Shown: piece after piece, positions 44,219-52,653 of the stretch
Layout of the letters: each line of letters starts with the position of its first letter
Position numbering within the stretch: position 1 is the first letter of the stretch
DNA from: Cellulomonas hominis
GTDB taxonomy: Bacteria; Actinomycetota; Actinomycetes; Actinomycetales; Cellulomonadaceae
DNA length: 64,000 bases
NCBI RefSeq assembly: GCF_014201095.1
Contig: NZ_JACHDN010000001.1
Coordinates: forward strand, 3,348,001 to 3,412,000
Direction: 5' to 3'
The notes under the pieces: model-generated
Database searches by the model: none
What the model was told of the DNA's origin: nothing
The model's input: only the letters and a program-made list of their open reading frames with translations
Translations under genes and position numbers: made by a program

Positions 44219-45459
44219 GCCCGGCGCCGATGGCCCAGACGACCGACGCCCCGGCGCCCGGGACCCCGCGCGCCCCCTCCCGCCTCGGGCAGTGGAACAG
44301 CGCCGTCACGAGCTACTACCTGCTCGTCGGCGCCAGCATGCTGCTGCTCGTCCTCGGCCTCGTCATGGTGCTGTCCTCCTCGTCGGTCGAGTCCCTGGCG
44401 AGCGGGGATTCGCCGTACGCCGTGTTCCTCGGGCAGGCGCAGTTCGCGCTGATCGGCCTGCCGCTGATGTGGCTCGCCTCGCGGGTGCCGACGCGCGCCT
44501 ACAAGCGGCTCGCCTGGCCGCTGCTCGCCGTCGGCATCGCCGGGCAGCTGCTCGTGTTCTCGCCGCTCGGCCTGAGCAAGGGCGGCAACCGGGGCTGGAT
44601 CTACCTGCCCGGGTTCTCGGCGCAGCCGTCCGAGGCCCTCAAGCTCGCGCTCGTCGTGTGGCTCGGGGCGATCCTCGTGCGCAAGCAGCCGCTGTTCGAC
44701 GACTGGAAGCACGCGGCGATCCCCGCGCTGCCCGTCGCCGCCGGTGCCATCGGCCTGGTGCTGCTCGGGCACGACCTGGGCACCGGCATCACGATGTTCA
44801 TCCTCGTCGCGGGCGCCCTGTTCGTCGCCGGGGTGCCGATGCGGATCTTCGCCGTCGCCGGGGTGGGTGCCGCGGCCGTGGTCGCCGTGATGGCCGTCGC
44901 CAGCGACAACCGCGTCGGGCGGATCATGGACTTCTTCAGCGGCGACTGCGACCCCACCGACGGCTGCTACCAGACCAAGCACGGCCTGCAGGCGCTGGCC
45001 ACCGGCGGCTGGTTCGGGCTCGGGCTCGGGCAGAGCCGCGAGAAGTGGTCGTACCTGCCCGAGGCGCACAACGACTTCATCTACGCGATCATCGGGGAGG
45101 AGCTCGGCCTGATCGGCACGCTGCTGGTGCTCGTGCTGTTCGGCGTCCTCGCCTTCGCCATGTTCCGGATCATCGCCCGGCACCCGGACCCGTTCGCCCA
45201 GGTCGTGACCGGCGGCGTCGCCGCGTGGATCATCGGCCAGGCGCTGGTGAACATGGGTGTGGTCGTCGGCCTGCTGCCCGTGATCGGCGTGCCGCTGCCG
45301 CTGGTGTCGGCCGGGGGGTCGGCGCTGATCACCACGCTCGTCGCGCTGGGCGTGGTCGTCTCGTTCGCGCGCACCGAACCCGGGGCCGCGGAGGCGCTCG
45401 CCGCGCGGCCGAGCGTCGTGCGCCGCTCCCTCGCGGTGATCGGGCGGACCCGTGCCTGA
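44215..45459 (+). CDS. ftsW: Septal peptidoglycan glycosyltransferase FtsW (SEDS)
   Basis: FtsW polymerises lipid II at the septum together with FtsI. The 414-residue SEDS protein has ten predicted transmembrane helices and the family signatures NRGWIYLPGFSAQPSEALKL, HDLGTGIT and GQSREKWSYLPEAHNDFIYAIIGEELGL (the catalytic Asp region). PLPLVSAGGSALITTLVALG follows near the C-terminus. GTG 44215 overlaps the murD stop; ATG 44230 is an alternative. A poorly conserved 45-residue cytoplasmic tail ends in arginine-rich sequence. Confidence 0.95.
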   Translation: MSPAPMAQTTDAPAPGTPRAPSRLGQWNSAVTSYYLLVGASMLLLVLGLVMVLSSSSVESLASGDSPYAVFLGQAQFALIGLPLMWLASRVPTRAYKRLAWPLLAVGIAGQLLVFSPLGLSKGGNRGWIYLPGFSAQPSEALKLALVVWLGAILVRKQPLFDDWKHAAIPALPVAAGAIGLVLLGHDLGTGITMFILVAGALFVAGVPMRIFAVAGVGAAAVVAVMAVASDNRVGRIMDFFSGDCDPTDGCYQTKHGLQALATGGWFGLGLGQSREKWSYLPEAHNDFIYAIIGEELGLIGTLLVLVLFGVLAFAMFRIIARHPDPFAQVVTGGVAAWIIGQALVNMGVVVGLLPVIGVPLPLVSAGGSALITTLVALGVVVSFARTEPGAAEALAARPSVVRRSLAVIGRTRA

Positions 45460-45531
45460 CGCCGCGCCGCCGCGACCCGCGGCACACCTGCTCGCACCAC
45501 CGGCGCGACCGCGCCCGAACCGGAGGACCCT

Positions 45532-48354
45532 GTGACCGCACCCGACGCCACCCCGGGCGGCGAGAACCCCGAGCAGCCGCGTCCGCGCGCCGTGCTGCTC
45601 GCGGGCGGCGGCACCGCGGGGCACGTCAACCCGCTGCTCGCCGTCGCCGAGGAGCTGCGCGCCCGCGACCCCGAGCTGCACCTCGCGGTGCTCGGCACGG
45701 CGGAGGGGCTGGAGTCCCGGCTGGTCCCGGAGCGCGGCCTCGAGATGCACGTGGTCCCGAAGGTGCCGCTGCCCCGGCGCCCCACCCCCGACTGGTTCAG
45801 GCTGCCCCGGCTGCTGCGCGCCGCGGTGGACGCGGCCGGCGTCGCGATCGACGAGACCGGCGCCCAGGCGGTCGTCGGGTTCGGCGGCTACGTCTCGACC
45901 CCGGCGTACCTCGCCGCCCGGTCGCGCGGCGTCCCGGTGGTGGTGCACGAGCAGAACGCGCGCGCGGGCCTGGCGAACCGCCTCGGCGCGCGCACCGCGG
46001 CGGCCGTCGCCGTGACGTTCCCCGGCACCCGGCTGCCGCGCGCCCAGGTCACCGGCCTCCCGCTGCGCCCGGAGATCGCCGGGCTGCTGGCCGACCGCGC
46101 GCGCGACCCCGAGGGCACCAGGCGCCGCGCCGCGGCCGAGCTCGGCTTCGACCCCGCCCGGGTCACGCTGCTCGTCACCGGCGGCTCGCTCGGCGCCGTC
46201 TCGGTGAACCGCGCCGTCGCCGCGCAGGCCCGCGCGATCCTCGCGACCGGCGCGGAGGTGCTCCACCTCACCGGCGCGGGCAAGGCGGAGGACGTGCGGG
46301 CCGCCGTCCGCGGGGTGCCCGGCGCCGAGCGGTACCACGTGCGCGAGTACCTCGGCGAGATGGAGCAGGCGCTGGCCGTGGCAGACCTCGTGCTGTGCCG
46401 CTCCGGCGCGGGCACCGTCAGCGAGCTCGCCGCGCTCGGTATCCCCGCCGTGTACGTGCCGCTGCCCGTGGGCAACGGCGAGCAGCGGCTCAACGCGCAG
46501 CCGGTGGTCGCCGAGGGCGGCGGGCTGCTCGTCGCCGACGAGGACCTCACGGGCGAGTGGATCGCCGCGCACCTGCTGCCGCTGCTCGACCCCGCGGCCG
46601 CCGACGAGCGCCGGGAGATGGGCGCCGCCGCCGCGCGCGTGGGCGTGCCCGACGCCGCGGCGCGGGTGGCGGACCTGGTGCTCGAGGCGCTGGCCGAGGG
46701 CGAGCGGCGAGCGGCCGAGCAGGCCGAGGCCGAGCGGCTGGCGGCGGAGCGCGCGGAGGCGGAGGCGGCCGCGGCGGCTGCCCGCGCAGCGGACGGGGAC
46801 GCGCCGGAGGGCGCCGACGCCGGGCCCGCCGACGCCGAGCCGGACGCCGCCCCGGCCGAGGAGCCCGCGCCGCACGGCTCCGCGCTGGACGACCTCGGCC
46901 GCGTGCACCTGCTCGGCGTCGGCGGCGCGGGCATGTCCGCGGTCGCGGGCCTGCTGGTCGCGCGCGGCCTGACGGTCTCCGGCTCGGACGCGCACGAGGG
47001 CCCGGCGCTGGCCGGGCTGCGCGAGGCCGGCGTCACCGTGCACGTCGGCCACGACGCGGCGCACGTCGAGGACGTCGACACCGTCGTACGGTCCAGCGCC
47101 GTGCGCGACACCAACCCCGAGGTCGCGAGGGCGCGCGAGCGCGGCATCCCGGTGCTGCACCGCTCCGATGCCCTGGCCGCGCTCATGGCGGGCCGGATCG
47201 GCATCGCGGTGGCCGGGGCGCACGGCAAGACCACCACCTCGACCATGGTCGCGACCGCGCTGGCCGCGGCCGGCCGCGAGGACCCGGTGCTCGACCCGTC
47301 GTACGCGATCGGCGGCACCGTGCTCACGGCCGAGGGCGCGGGCCCGGGGTACCGGACGGGCGCCGGCGAGGTCTTCGTGGCGGAGGCCGACGAGTCCGAC
47401 GGCTCCTTCCTGGCGTACGCGCCGGCGGTCGCCGTGGTCACCAACGTCGAGCCGGACCACCTCGACCACTACGGCACGACCGAGGCCTTCGAGGCGGCGT
47501 TCCAGGCGTTCGCGGACCGCGTGCTCGACGGCGGCGCGCTCGTCGCCTGCCTGGACGACCCGGGCGCCGCGCGGCTGGTCGCGGCCGTCCGGGACCGGCT
47601 CACCCGGCGCGGCGTTCGGGTGCTCACGTACGGCACGGACGCGGCCATCGCGGCCGACGACGCCGGCCCGGACCTCGTGCTCGGCCCGGTGCGGGCGACC
47701 GGGGGGCGCTGGCACGTCACCCTGACGTCCCGGTCCGCCGAGGTGCCCGGAGCCGACCTCGAGCTGGCCGTCCCGGGCGAGCACAACGCCGCGAACGCCG
47801 CGGCGGCGTACCTGGCGGCGTGGGCCGTCGGGGCCGACGCGGCGGCCGTCGCGGCCGGGCTGGGGGAGTTCCGCGGCACCGGCCGGCGGTTCGAGGACCG
47901 CGGTACGGCGGGCGGCGTCCGGGTCGTCGACGACTACGCGCACCACCCGACCGAGGTCGCGGCGCTTCTCCGCACCGCCCGGCAGGTCGCGGGCGACGGC
48001 CGGGTGCACGTGCTGTTCCAGCCGCACCTGTACTCGCGCACGCGCACCTTCGCGACGGAGTTCGGCGCGGCGCTGGACCTCGCCGACACCGTCGTGGTGA
48101 CCGACGTCTACGCCGCGCGCGAGGACCCGGCCCCGGAGGTCTCCGGCGACACCATCGTGCAGCGCGTCCCGACGCCGGGCCGGGCGGCGTTCGTCGCGGA
48201 CGGGCACGACGCGGCCCGCGCAGTCGCCGCGGCCGCCGCGCCGGGGGACCTCGTGCTCACGGTCGGCGCCGGCGACGTGACGCTGCTCGCCGCCGAGGTG
48301 CTCGAGGCGCTGGGCGCGCCGGAGCCCGGGGACGGCGGGAGCGGGACGGCGTGA
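45532..48354 (+). CDS. murG/murC: Fused MurG glycosyltransferase and MurC ligase
   Basis: One uninterrupted frame of 940 residues holds two complete enzymes. Residues 1-385 are MurG, which adds GlcNAc to lipid I (GGGTAGHVNPLLAVAEEL, FGGYVSTPAYLAA, HEQNARAGLANRL, TGGSLGAVSVNR, CRSGAGTVSELAALGIPAV). Residues 452-940 are MurC, the UDP-MurNAc:L-alanine ligase (LLGVGGAGMSAVAGLL, GAHGKTTTSTMVA, NVEPDHLDHYG, DDYAHHPTEVAALLR). Between them lies a 65-residue linker, first Glu/Ala/Arg-rich helix then acidic Asp/Pro/Ala. Normal lengths of both halves add up, so nothing is lost. GTG 45532 has GGAGG upstream. In most bacteria these are adjacent separate genes; no internal start with a ribosome site was found. 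Confidence 0.93.
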   Translation: MTAPDATPGGENPEQPRPRAVLLAGGGTAGHVNPLLAVAEELRARDPELHLAVLGTAEGLESRLVPERGLEMHVVPKVPLPRRPTPDWFRLPRLLRAAVDAAGVAIDETGAQAVVGFGGYVSTPAYLAARSRGVPVVVHEQNARAGLANRLGARTAAAVAVTFPGTRLPRAQVTGLPLRPEIAGLLADRARDPEGTRRRAAAELGFDPARVTLLVTGGSLGAVSVNRAVAAQARAILATGAEVLHLTGAGKAEDVRAAVRGVPGAERYHVREYLGEMEQALAVADLVLCRSGAGTVSELAALGIPAVYVPLPVGNGEQRLNAQPVVAEGGGLLVADEDLTGEWIAAHLLPLLDPAAADERREMGAAAARVGVPDAAARVADLVLEALAEGERRAAEQAEAERLAAERAEAEAAAAAARAADGDAPEGADAGPADAEPDAAPAEEPAPHGSALDDLGRVHLLGVGGAGMSAVAGLLVARGLTVSGSDAHEGPALAGLREAGVTVHVGHDAAHVEDVDTVVRSSAVRDTNPEVARARERGIPVLHRSDALAALMAGRIGIAVAGAHGKTTTSTMVATALAAAGREDPVLDPSYAIGGTVLTAEGAGPGYRTGAGEVFVAEADESDGSFLAYAPAVAVVTNVEPDHLDHYGTTEAFEAAFQAFADRVLDGGALVACLDDPGAARLVAAVRDRLTRRGVRVLTYGTDAAIAADDAGPDLVLGPVRATGGRWHVTLTSRSAEVPGADLELAVPGEHNAANAAAAYLAAWAVGADAAAVAAGLGEFRGTGRRFEDRGTAGGVRVVDDYAHHPTEVAALLRTARQVAGDGRVHVLFQPHLYSRTRTFATEFGAALDLADTVVVTDVYAAREDPAPEVSGDTIVQRVPTPGRAAFVADGHDAARAVAAAAAPGDLVLTVGAGDVTLLAAEVLEALGAPEPGDGGSGTA

Positions 48355-49460
48355 CGCCCCAGCGCCCGCGTCCGCCGCAGCCCGGGCGCGCGTCCGGGCC
48401 GCAGCGCCCGCCCGCGCCCCGGCCCGCGCCGCCCCGGCCGCGCGGGCCGCAGCAGCCCGCGCCCGGGTCCGGCGGGGCGACCGCGCCGACCCAGTCGGTC
48501 CCGGCCGCCGACGCCGCCCGCCCGGAGCCAGGCCGCGCCCGCAGCACCGCGCCCCGCACGGCACCGGGAACCGCCGGCCGCGCCGGTCCCGGGGGCCCGG
48601 CGACCCCCGCCGCGGGGTCCGCCGCCGCCCCGGGCCGCGCGCTCGCCCCGCGCACCGGTGCGTTCCCGGTGCGCCCGCCGGTGGTGAGCCAGGGCTCGGC
48701 CGCGCGGTTCGCCGAGCGGGCCCGCGCCCGGCAGCGGCTCGCCTGGCGGCAGATCCTGCTGGTCGCCGGCTCGGTCGTCGTGGTCGCCGGCCTCGCCTGG
48801 GTGCTGCTGCTCTCGCCGGCGCTCGCGCTGGACCGGGAGCAGGTGGCGGTGACCGGCGCCGGGACCGTCGTGGCGGTCGACCAGGTGCGCGCGGTCGTGG
48901 ACGAGGAGGCCGGCACGCCCCTGACCCGGCTGGACACCGCGCGCCTGCGGACGGCGCTGCTGGACGTGCCCGGGGTCCGGGACGTCGTGCTGACCCGGGA
49001 CTGGCCGCACGGGCTGTCCGTCGCGCTCGTCTCCCGCGAGCCCGTCGCGGCGGTGCCCGAGTCGGCGGACGTCGTGGAGCGCGCCGAGGACGCGGGCGAG
49101 TCCGGCGGGGCGGGCTACGCGCTGGTGGACGAGGAGGGCGTGCAGGTCGGCCGGGCCGACGCGCCGCCGGAGGGCCTGCCCGTGGTCGAGGTCCCCGTCG
49201 GGGAGGCCCGCATCCTCGCGGCCGCGCTCGGCGTGCTGCACGCGCTGCCCGAGGCGCTGCTGGCCGACATCGGGCAGGTGTCCGCGGGGACCCAGGACAC
49301 CGTGAGCTTCGTGCTGCGGGACGGGGCGACGGTGGAGTGGGGGAGCGCGCAGGACGTGTCGCTCAAGGCGGCGGTCCTGCAGGCGCTCCGGGCGGCCCCG
49401 GAGACCGCCGGCTCGGCCCGGTACGACGTGTCCGCGCCGACGATGCCGGTCGTCGGGTGA
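48351..49460 (+). CDS. ftsQ: Cell division protein FtsQ
   Basis: FtsQ scaffolds the divisome in complex with FtsL and FtsB. The 369-residue protein has an unusually long Pro/Ala/Arg-rich cytoplasmic N-terminus (about 130 residues), one transmembrane helix (ILLVAGSVVVVAGLAWVLLL), then a POTRA domain (LDREQVAVTGAGTVVAVDQVRAVVD, about 160-230) and the FtsQ beta domain. GTG 48351 overlaps the murC stop (GTGA). The disordered N-terminus is typical of actinobacterial FtsQ, though longer here. Confidence 0.9.
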   Translation: MTPQRPRPPQPGRASGPQRPPAPRPAPPRPRGPQQPAPGSGGATAPTQSVPAADAARPEPGRARSTAPRTAPGTAGRAGPGGPATPAAGSAAAPGRALAPRTGAFPVRPPVVSQGSAARFAERARARQRLAWRQILLVAGSVVVVAGLAWVLLLSPALALDREQVAVTGAGTVVAVDQVRAVVDEEAGTPLTRLDTARLRTALLDVPGVRDVVLTRDWPHGLSVALVSREPVAAVPESADVVERAEDAGESGGAGYALVDEEGVQVGRADAPPEGLPVVEVPVGEARILAAALGVLHALPEALLADIGQVSAGTQDTVSFVLRDGATVEWGSAQDVSLKAAVLQALRAAPETAGSARYDVSAPTMPVVG

Positions 49461-49497
49461 GGCCGCGCGCGACATGGCCGACACGCGCGCGCGGTCG

Positions 49498-49526
49498 TTG
49501 AACGGTCGCCGTGCGACCCATACGGT
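49498..49526 (+). promoter_or_regulatory. ftsZ promoter
   Basis: TTGAAC (49498-49503) and TACGGT (49521-49526) are 17 bases apart, a good SigA promoter giving a leader of about 70 nt. A very AT-rich patch (ACATAACTATAAC, 49541-49553) just downstream may contain a second start. Confidence 0.6.
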
Positions 49527-49551
49527 CAGAACCAGAACTGACATAACTATA

Positions 49552-49568
49552 ACCCTCTAGTTGAGGGT
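49552..49568 (+). promoter_or_regulatory. Hairpin in the ftsZ leader
   Basis: ACCCTC-TAGTT-GAGGGT forms a perfect six-base-pair stem with a five-base loop, ending 36 bases before the ftsZ start. It may protect the mRNA or bind a regulator. Confidence 0.45.
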
Positions 49569-49604
49569 GAAGGTTCGTCGACAGCGCAACGAGAGGCACC
49601 CACC

Positions 49605-50849
49605 GTGGCAGCTCCGCAGAACTACCTGGCGGTCATCAAGGTCGTCGGCATCGGCGGTGGTGGCGTCAACGCCGTGAACCGCATGATCGAGGTCGGCCTC
49701 AAGGGTGTCGAGTTCATCGCCATCAACACCGACGCCCAGGCCCTGCTCATGTCCGACGCGGACGTCAAGCTCGACGTCGGCCGGGAGCTGACCCGCGGGC
49801 TCGGCGCCGGCGCCGACCCCGAGGTCGGCAAGAAGGCCGCCGAGGACCACGCGGAGGAGATCGAGGACGTCCTGCGGGGCGCCGACATGGTCTTCGTCAC
49901 CGCGGGCGAGGGCGGCGGCACCGGCACCGGCGGCGCGCCCGTCGTGGCCCGGATCGCCCGCTCGCTCGGCGCTCTGACCATCGGCGTGGTCACGCGGCCG
50001 TTCACCTTCGAGGGCCGCCGGCGCACGGTGCAGGCCGACTCCGGCATCGAGGCCCTGCGCGCCGAGGTCGACACGCTCATCGTCATCCCGAACGACCGCC
50101 TGCTGTCCATCTCGGACCGCTCGGTGTCGGTGCTCGACGCGTTCCGTTCGGCGGACCAGGTGCTGCTCTCCGGTGTCCAGGGCATCACCGACCTCATCAC
50201 CACCCCGGGCCTCATCAACCTCGACTTCGCGGACGTGAAGTCCGTGATGCAGGGAGCGGGGTCGGCCCTCATGGGCATCGGCTCGGCCCGGGGCGAGGAC
50301 CGCGCGGTGCAGGCCGCCGAGCTGGCGATCTCCTCGCCGCTGCTCGAGGCCAGCATCGACGGCGCGCACGGCGTGCTGCTGTCGATCCAGGGTGGCTCCG
50401 ACCTCGGCCTGTTCGAGATCAACGAGGCCGCCCGCCTGGTGCAGGAGGCCGCGCACCCCGAGGCGAACATCATCTTCGGCGCGGTCATCGACGACGCCCT
50501 CGGCGACGAGGTGCGCGTGACGGTCATCGCGGCGGGCTTCGACGGCGGCGCCCCGGTGGTCCGCCGCGACGCGCGCGGGCTCGGCCAGGTCAGCGCCGGG
50601 CGCGCGGGCCAGGCGCCCGCGGCGATCCCGCCGTCGGCCGCCGTGCCCACGACGACCGCCGCGCACGCGGCCGTCCCGCCGCGCCCGGTCAACCCGGACG
50701 AGGAGCGGGCCGCCGCCGCGTCGGACGTCCCCGCGTTCCTCAGCCCGGACCAGGCCGGCACCAGCCAGCTCGAGGTCCCGCGGATCTTCGAGGAGGAGGT
50801 CGCCCGCCGCAAGGAGGACGACCTCGACGTGCCCGACTTCCTCAAGTAG
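49605..50849 (+). CDS. ftsZ: Cell division GTPase FtsZ
   Basis: FtsZ is the tubulin-like protein that forms the division ring. The 414-residue protein has the GTP-binding motifs [27 protein letters not shown] (T4/tubulin signature), and the T7 loop [11 protein letters not shown] with the catalytic Asp. An Ala/Pro-rich spacer of about 60 residues follows, and a C-terminal peptide [10 protein letters not shown], the docking site for SepF and other partners. GTG 49605 with GAGAGG upstream; it has its own promoter. Actinobacteria lack FtsA here, so SepF (51700) is the probable membrane anchor. Confidence 0.97.
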   Translation: MAAPQNYLAVIKVVGIGGGGVNAVNRMIEVGLKGVEFIAINTDAQALLMSDADVKLDVGRELTRGLGAGADPEVGKKAAEDHAEEIEDVLRGADMVFVTAGEGGGTGTGGAPVVARIARSLGALTIGVVTRPFTFEGRRRTVQADSGIEALRAEVDTLIVIPNDRLLSISDRSVSVLDAFRSADQVLLSGVQGITDLITTPGLINLDFADVKSVMQGAGSALMGIGSARGEDRAVQAAELAISSPLLEASIDGAHGVLLSIQGGSDLGLFEINEAARLVQEAAHPEANIIFGAVIDDALGDEVRVTVIAAGFDGGAPVVRRDARGLGQVSAGRAGQAPAAIPPSAAVPTTTAAHAAVPPRPVNPDEERAAAASDVPAFLSPDQAGTSQLEVPRIFEEEVARRKEDDLDVPDFLK

Positions 50850-50853
50850 CCCC

Positions 50854-51597
50854 GTGCTGCCGGTCCTCGAGGTCGACCTCGGTCCGGGCGTCCGCGCCGG
50901 GTTCACCACCCGCGTGGGCGGCGTCAGCGCGGCGCCGTGGGACGAGCTCAACCTCGGCCTCGGCGTCGGCGACGACCCCGCGGCGGTCCGGGAGAACCGG
51001 GCGCGCGTCGGGGCGTGGGCCGGGGCGCCGGTCGCGTTCGCCCGGCAGGTGCACGGCGCGGACGTGCACGTCCTCGGCGGCCCGGACGAGGCCGCCGCGG
51101 ACGCCGTGGCCGACGCCGACGCCCTCGTCACGGCGCTGCGCGGCACGGCGGTCGGCGTGCTCGTGGCCGACTGCGTGCCGGTGCTGCTCGCGGACGCCCC
51201 GGCGGGCGTGGTCGCCGCGGTGCACGCCGGGCGGCGCGGGCTCGCCGCCGGCGTGCTGCAGGCGGCCCTGGCGGAGATGGTCGCGCGCGGTGCCGACCCG
51301 GAGCGGGTGCGCGCGGCGGTCGGCCCGGCCATCAGCGGCCCGCGGTACGAGGTGCCGGCGGAGATGCAGGCGGAGGTCGCCGCGCTCGTCCCGGAGGCCG
51401 CGTGCACGACGGCCTGGGGCACGCCCGGGCTCGACCTGCCGGCCGGCGCCGCCGCGGTGCTGCGCCGGGCCGGGGTGCGCGACGTCCACGAGCCCGGCTG
51501 GTGCACCGACACCGAGTCCCGGTTCTACTCCTTCCGGCGCGCGCAGCGGACCGGCGGGACCACCGGGCGGTCCGCGGGCGTGGTCGCGCTGGTCTGA
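50854..51597 (+). CDS. pgeF: Peptidoglycan editing factor PgeF (YfiH/laccase-domain family)
   Basis: The 247-residue YfiH/DUF152 protein has the metal-site residues His in FARQVHGADVHVL, Cys in LVADCVPVLLAD and His in AAVHAGRRGLAAGV, plus the C-terminal ESRFYSFRRAQRTGG. Homologues cleave nucleosides such as adenosine and inosine, or edit UDP-MurNAc carrying the wrong first amino acid; the second activity fits its place beside the mur genes. GTG 50854 is four bases after the ftsZ stop, so translation is likely coupled. Confidence 0.92.
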   Translation: MLPVLEVDLGPGVRAGFTTRVGGVSAAPWDELNLGLGVGDDPAAVRENRARVGAWAGAPVAFARQVHGADVHVLGGPDEAAADAVADADALVTALRGTAVGVLVADCVPVLLADAPAGVVAAVHAGRRGLAAGVLQAALAEMVARGADPERVRAAVGPAISGPRYEVPAEMQAEVAALVPEAACTTAWGTPGLDLPAGAAAVLRRAGVRDVHEPGWCTDTESRFYSFRRAQRTGGTTGRSAGVVALV

Positions 51598-51603
51598 CCG
51601 GCC

Positions 51604-51622
51604 GCGACACGCCGCGTGTCGC
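51604..51622 (+). terminator. Hairpin after pgeF
   Basis: GCGACAC-GCCGC-GTGTCGC makes a perfect seven-base-pair stem. The core CGACACGCC...GTGTCG matches the inner palindrome after nrdR (14168-14185), so it looks like a reused terminator element. Confidence 0.55.
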
Positions 51623-51648
51623 AACCGGGCGCGGCTCGGGGGCGTTGC

Positions 51649-51654
51649 TAGCGT
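51649..51654 (+). promoter_or_regulatory. -10 box upstream of sepF
   Basis: TAGCGT lies 45 bases before the sepF ATG, between the pgeF terminator and the gene. No -35 of quality was found. Confidence 0.4.
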
Positions 51655-51699
51655 GACGACGCAGGACGCATGACGTTGTTCGGGGATGGAGTGATCGCG

Positions 51700-52182
51700 A
51701 TGGCCGGAACGCTGCGCAAGACCATGCTGTACCTCGGGCTTGCCGACGACCGTGGCGAGCACGACCAGTACGTCGACGAGTACGACGAGCCGGAGGCGAC
51801 GGTGGGACAGGACTACGAGGCCGAGGTCACGCCGCTGCACCGCACGGCCGCGCCCGTCGAGCGCCCGGTCGCCGCGCCGGCCCCGCGCCACGACGGCGAG
51901 GTGCGCCGGATCACCACGATCCACCCGCGCTCCTACAACGACGCGCGCAAGATCGGCGAGGCGTTCCGCGAGAACACGCCGGTCATCATGAACCTGTCCG
52001 ACATGGACGACTCGGACGCGAAGCGGCTGGTGGACTTCGCCGCCGGCCTGATCTTCGGGCTGCACGGCGCCATCGAGCGGGTCACCAACAAGGTGTTCCT
52101 GCTCTCGCCGTCCTCCGTGGAGATCACCGGCGACGGGCGGCCCGCCGAGGGCTCGCGCGCCGGCTTCTTCAACCAGAGCTGA
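51700..52182 (+). CDS. sepF: Cell division protein SepF
   Basis: SepF binds the FtsZ C-terminal peptide and the membrane, anchoring the Z ring where FtsA is absent. The 160-residue protein starts with the amphipathic membrane-targeting helix [17 protein letters not shown], then an acidic linker, then the SepF core ([52 protein letters not shown]). ATG 51700 is chosen because the amphipathic helix then is N-terminal; an in-frame ATG at 51670 would bury it. GGATGGAG lies eight bases upstream. Confidence 0.95.
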   Translation: MAGTLRKTMLYLGLADDRGEHDQYVDEYDEPEATVGQDYEAEVTPLHRTAAPVERPVAAPAPRHDGEVRRITTIHPRSYNDARKIGEAFRENTPVIMNLSDMDDSDAKRLVDFAAGLIFGLHGAIERVTNKVFLLSPSSVEITGDGRPAEGSRAGFFNQS

Positions 52183-52205
52183 CGGACTAGGGGAGACTGG
52201 GGCGC

Positions 52206-52496
52206 GTGACCTTCGTCCTCGGCCTGCTGCAGCTCGTCGTCCTGGCCTTCATCCTCGTCCTGCTCGTGCGCCTGGTCCTCGACTGGGTGCAGTACTTCGC
52301 GCGCGACTGGCGGCCGCGGGGCGCTGCACTCGTGGTCGCGGAGATCACCTACTCCGTGACGGACCCGCCGCTGCGCGCCCTGCGCCGCGTCATCCCGCCG
52401 CTCACGCTCGGCTCCGTGCGCCTGGACCTCGCGTTCCTGGTGCTCATGCTCGGCTGCTCCTTCCTGCTCTCCCTGCTGGGCTGGCTGGCGGTATGA
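52206..52496 (+). CDS. YggT family membrane protein
   Basis: A 96-residue protein with two transmembrane hairpin segments (VLGLLQLVVLAFILVLLVRLVL and LRLDLAFLVLMLGCSFLLSLLGWLAV region), with SVTDPPLRALRRVIPPL between. The YggT motif VTDPxLxxLRRxIPPxG is recognisable. Found between sepF and divIVA in most actinobacteria and Firmicutes. It probably assists division or envelope assembly, but no biochemical role is settled. The GTG start is 23 bases after sepF, likely co-transcribed. Confidence 0.88.
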   Translation: MTFVLGLLQLVVLAFILVLLVRLVLDWVQYFARDWRPRGAALVVAEITYSVTDPPLRALRRVIPPLTLGSVRLDLAFLVLMLGCSFLLSLLGWLAV

Positions 52497-52653
52497 CCCG
52501 TGCGCTCGCAGGACCGACCGGCCACCCGGCCGATCGGCGCACCTCCCGCCCCGGGCGGGTCGCGTGCACAAACCGGAATGTCCGCTACGGTGGCCCGAGG
52601 TGGTCGGCGGACTGCCACCGGCTCGACCCAGTACGACCGAAGAGGTGACGACG

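Noticed and set aside
44292..48350. A long plus-strand frame running into ftsQ from 44292
   Set aside because: Before 48351 it overlaps ftsW and murG-murC in another frame and is arginine/alanine noise. The true ftsQ start is the GTG overlapping the murC stop.
46903..48354. A separate murC gene starting at the internal GTG 46903
   Set aside because: There is no ribosome binding site, and no stop separates it from murG. The linker is continuous coding sequence, so a fusion is the simplest reading.
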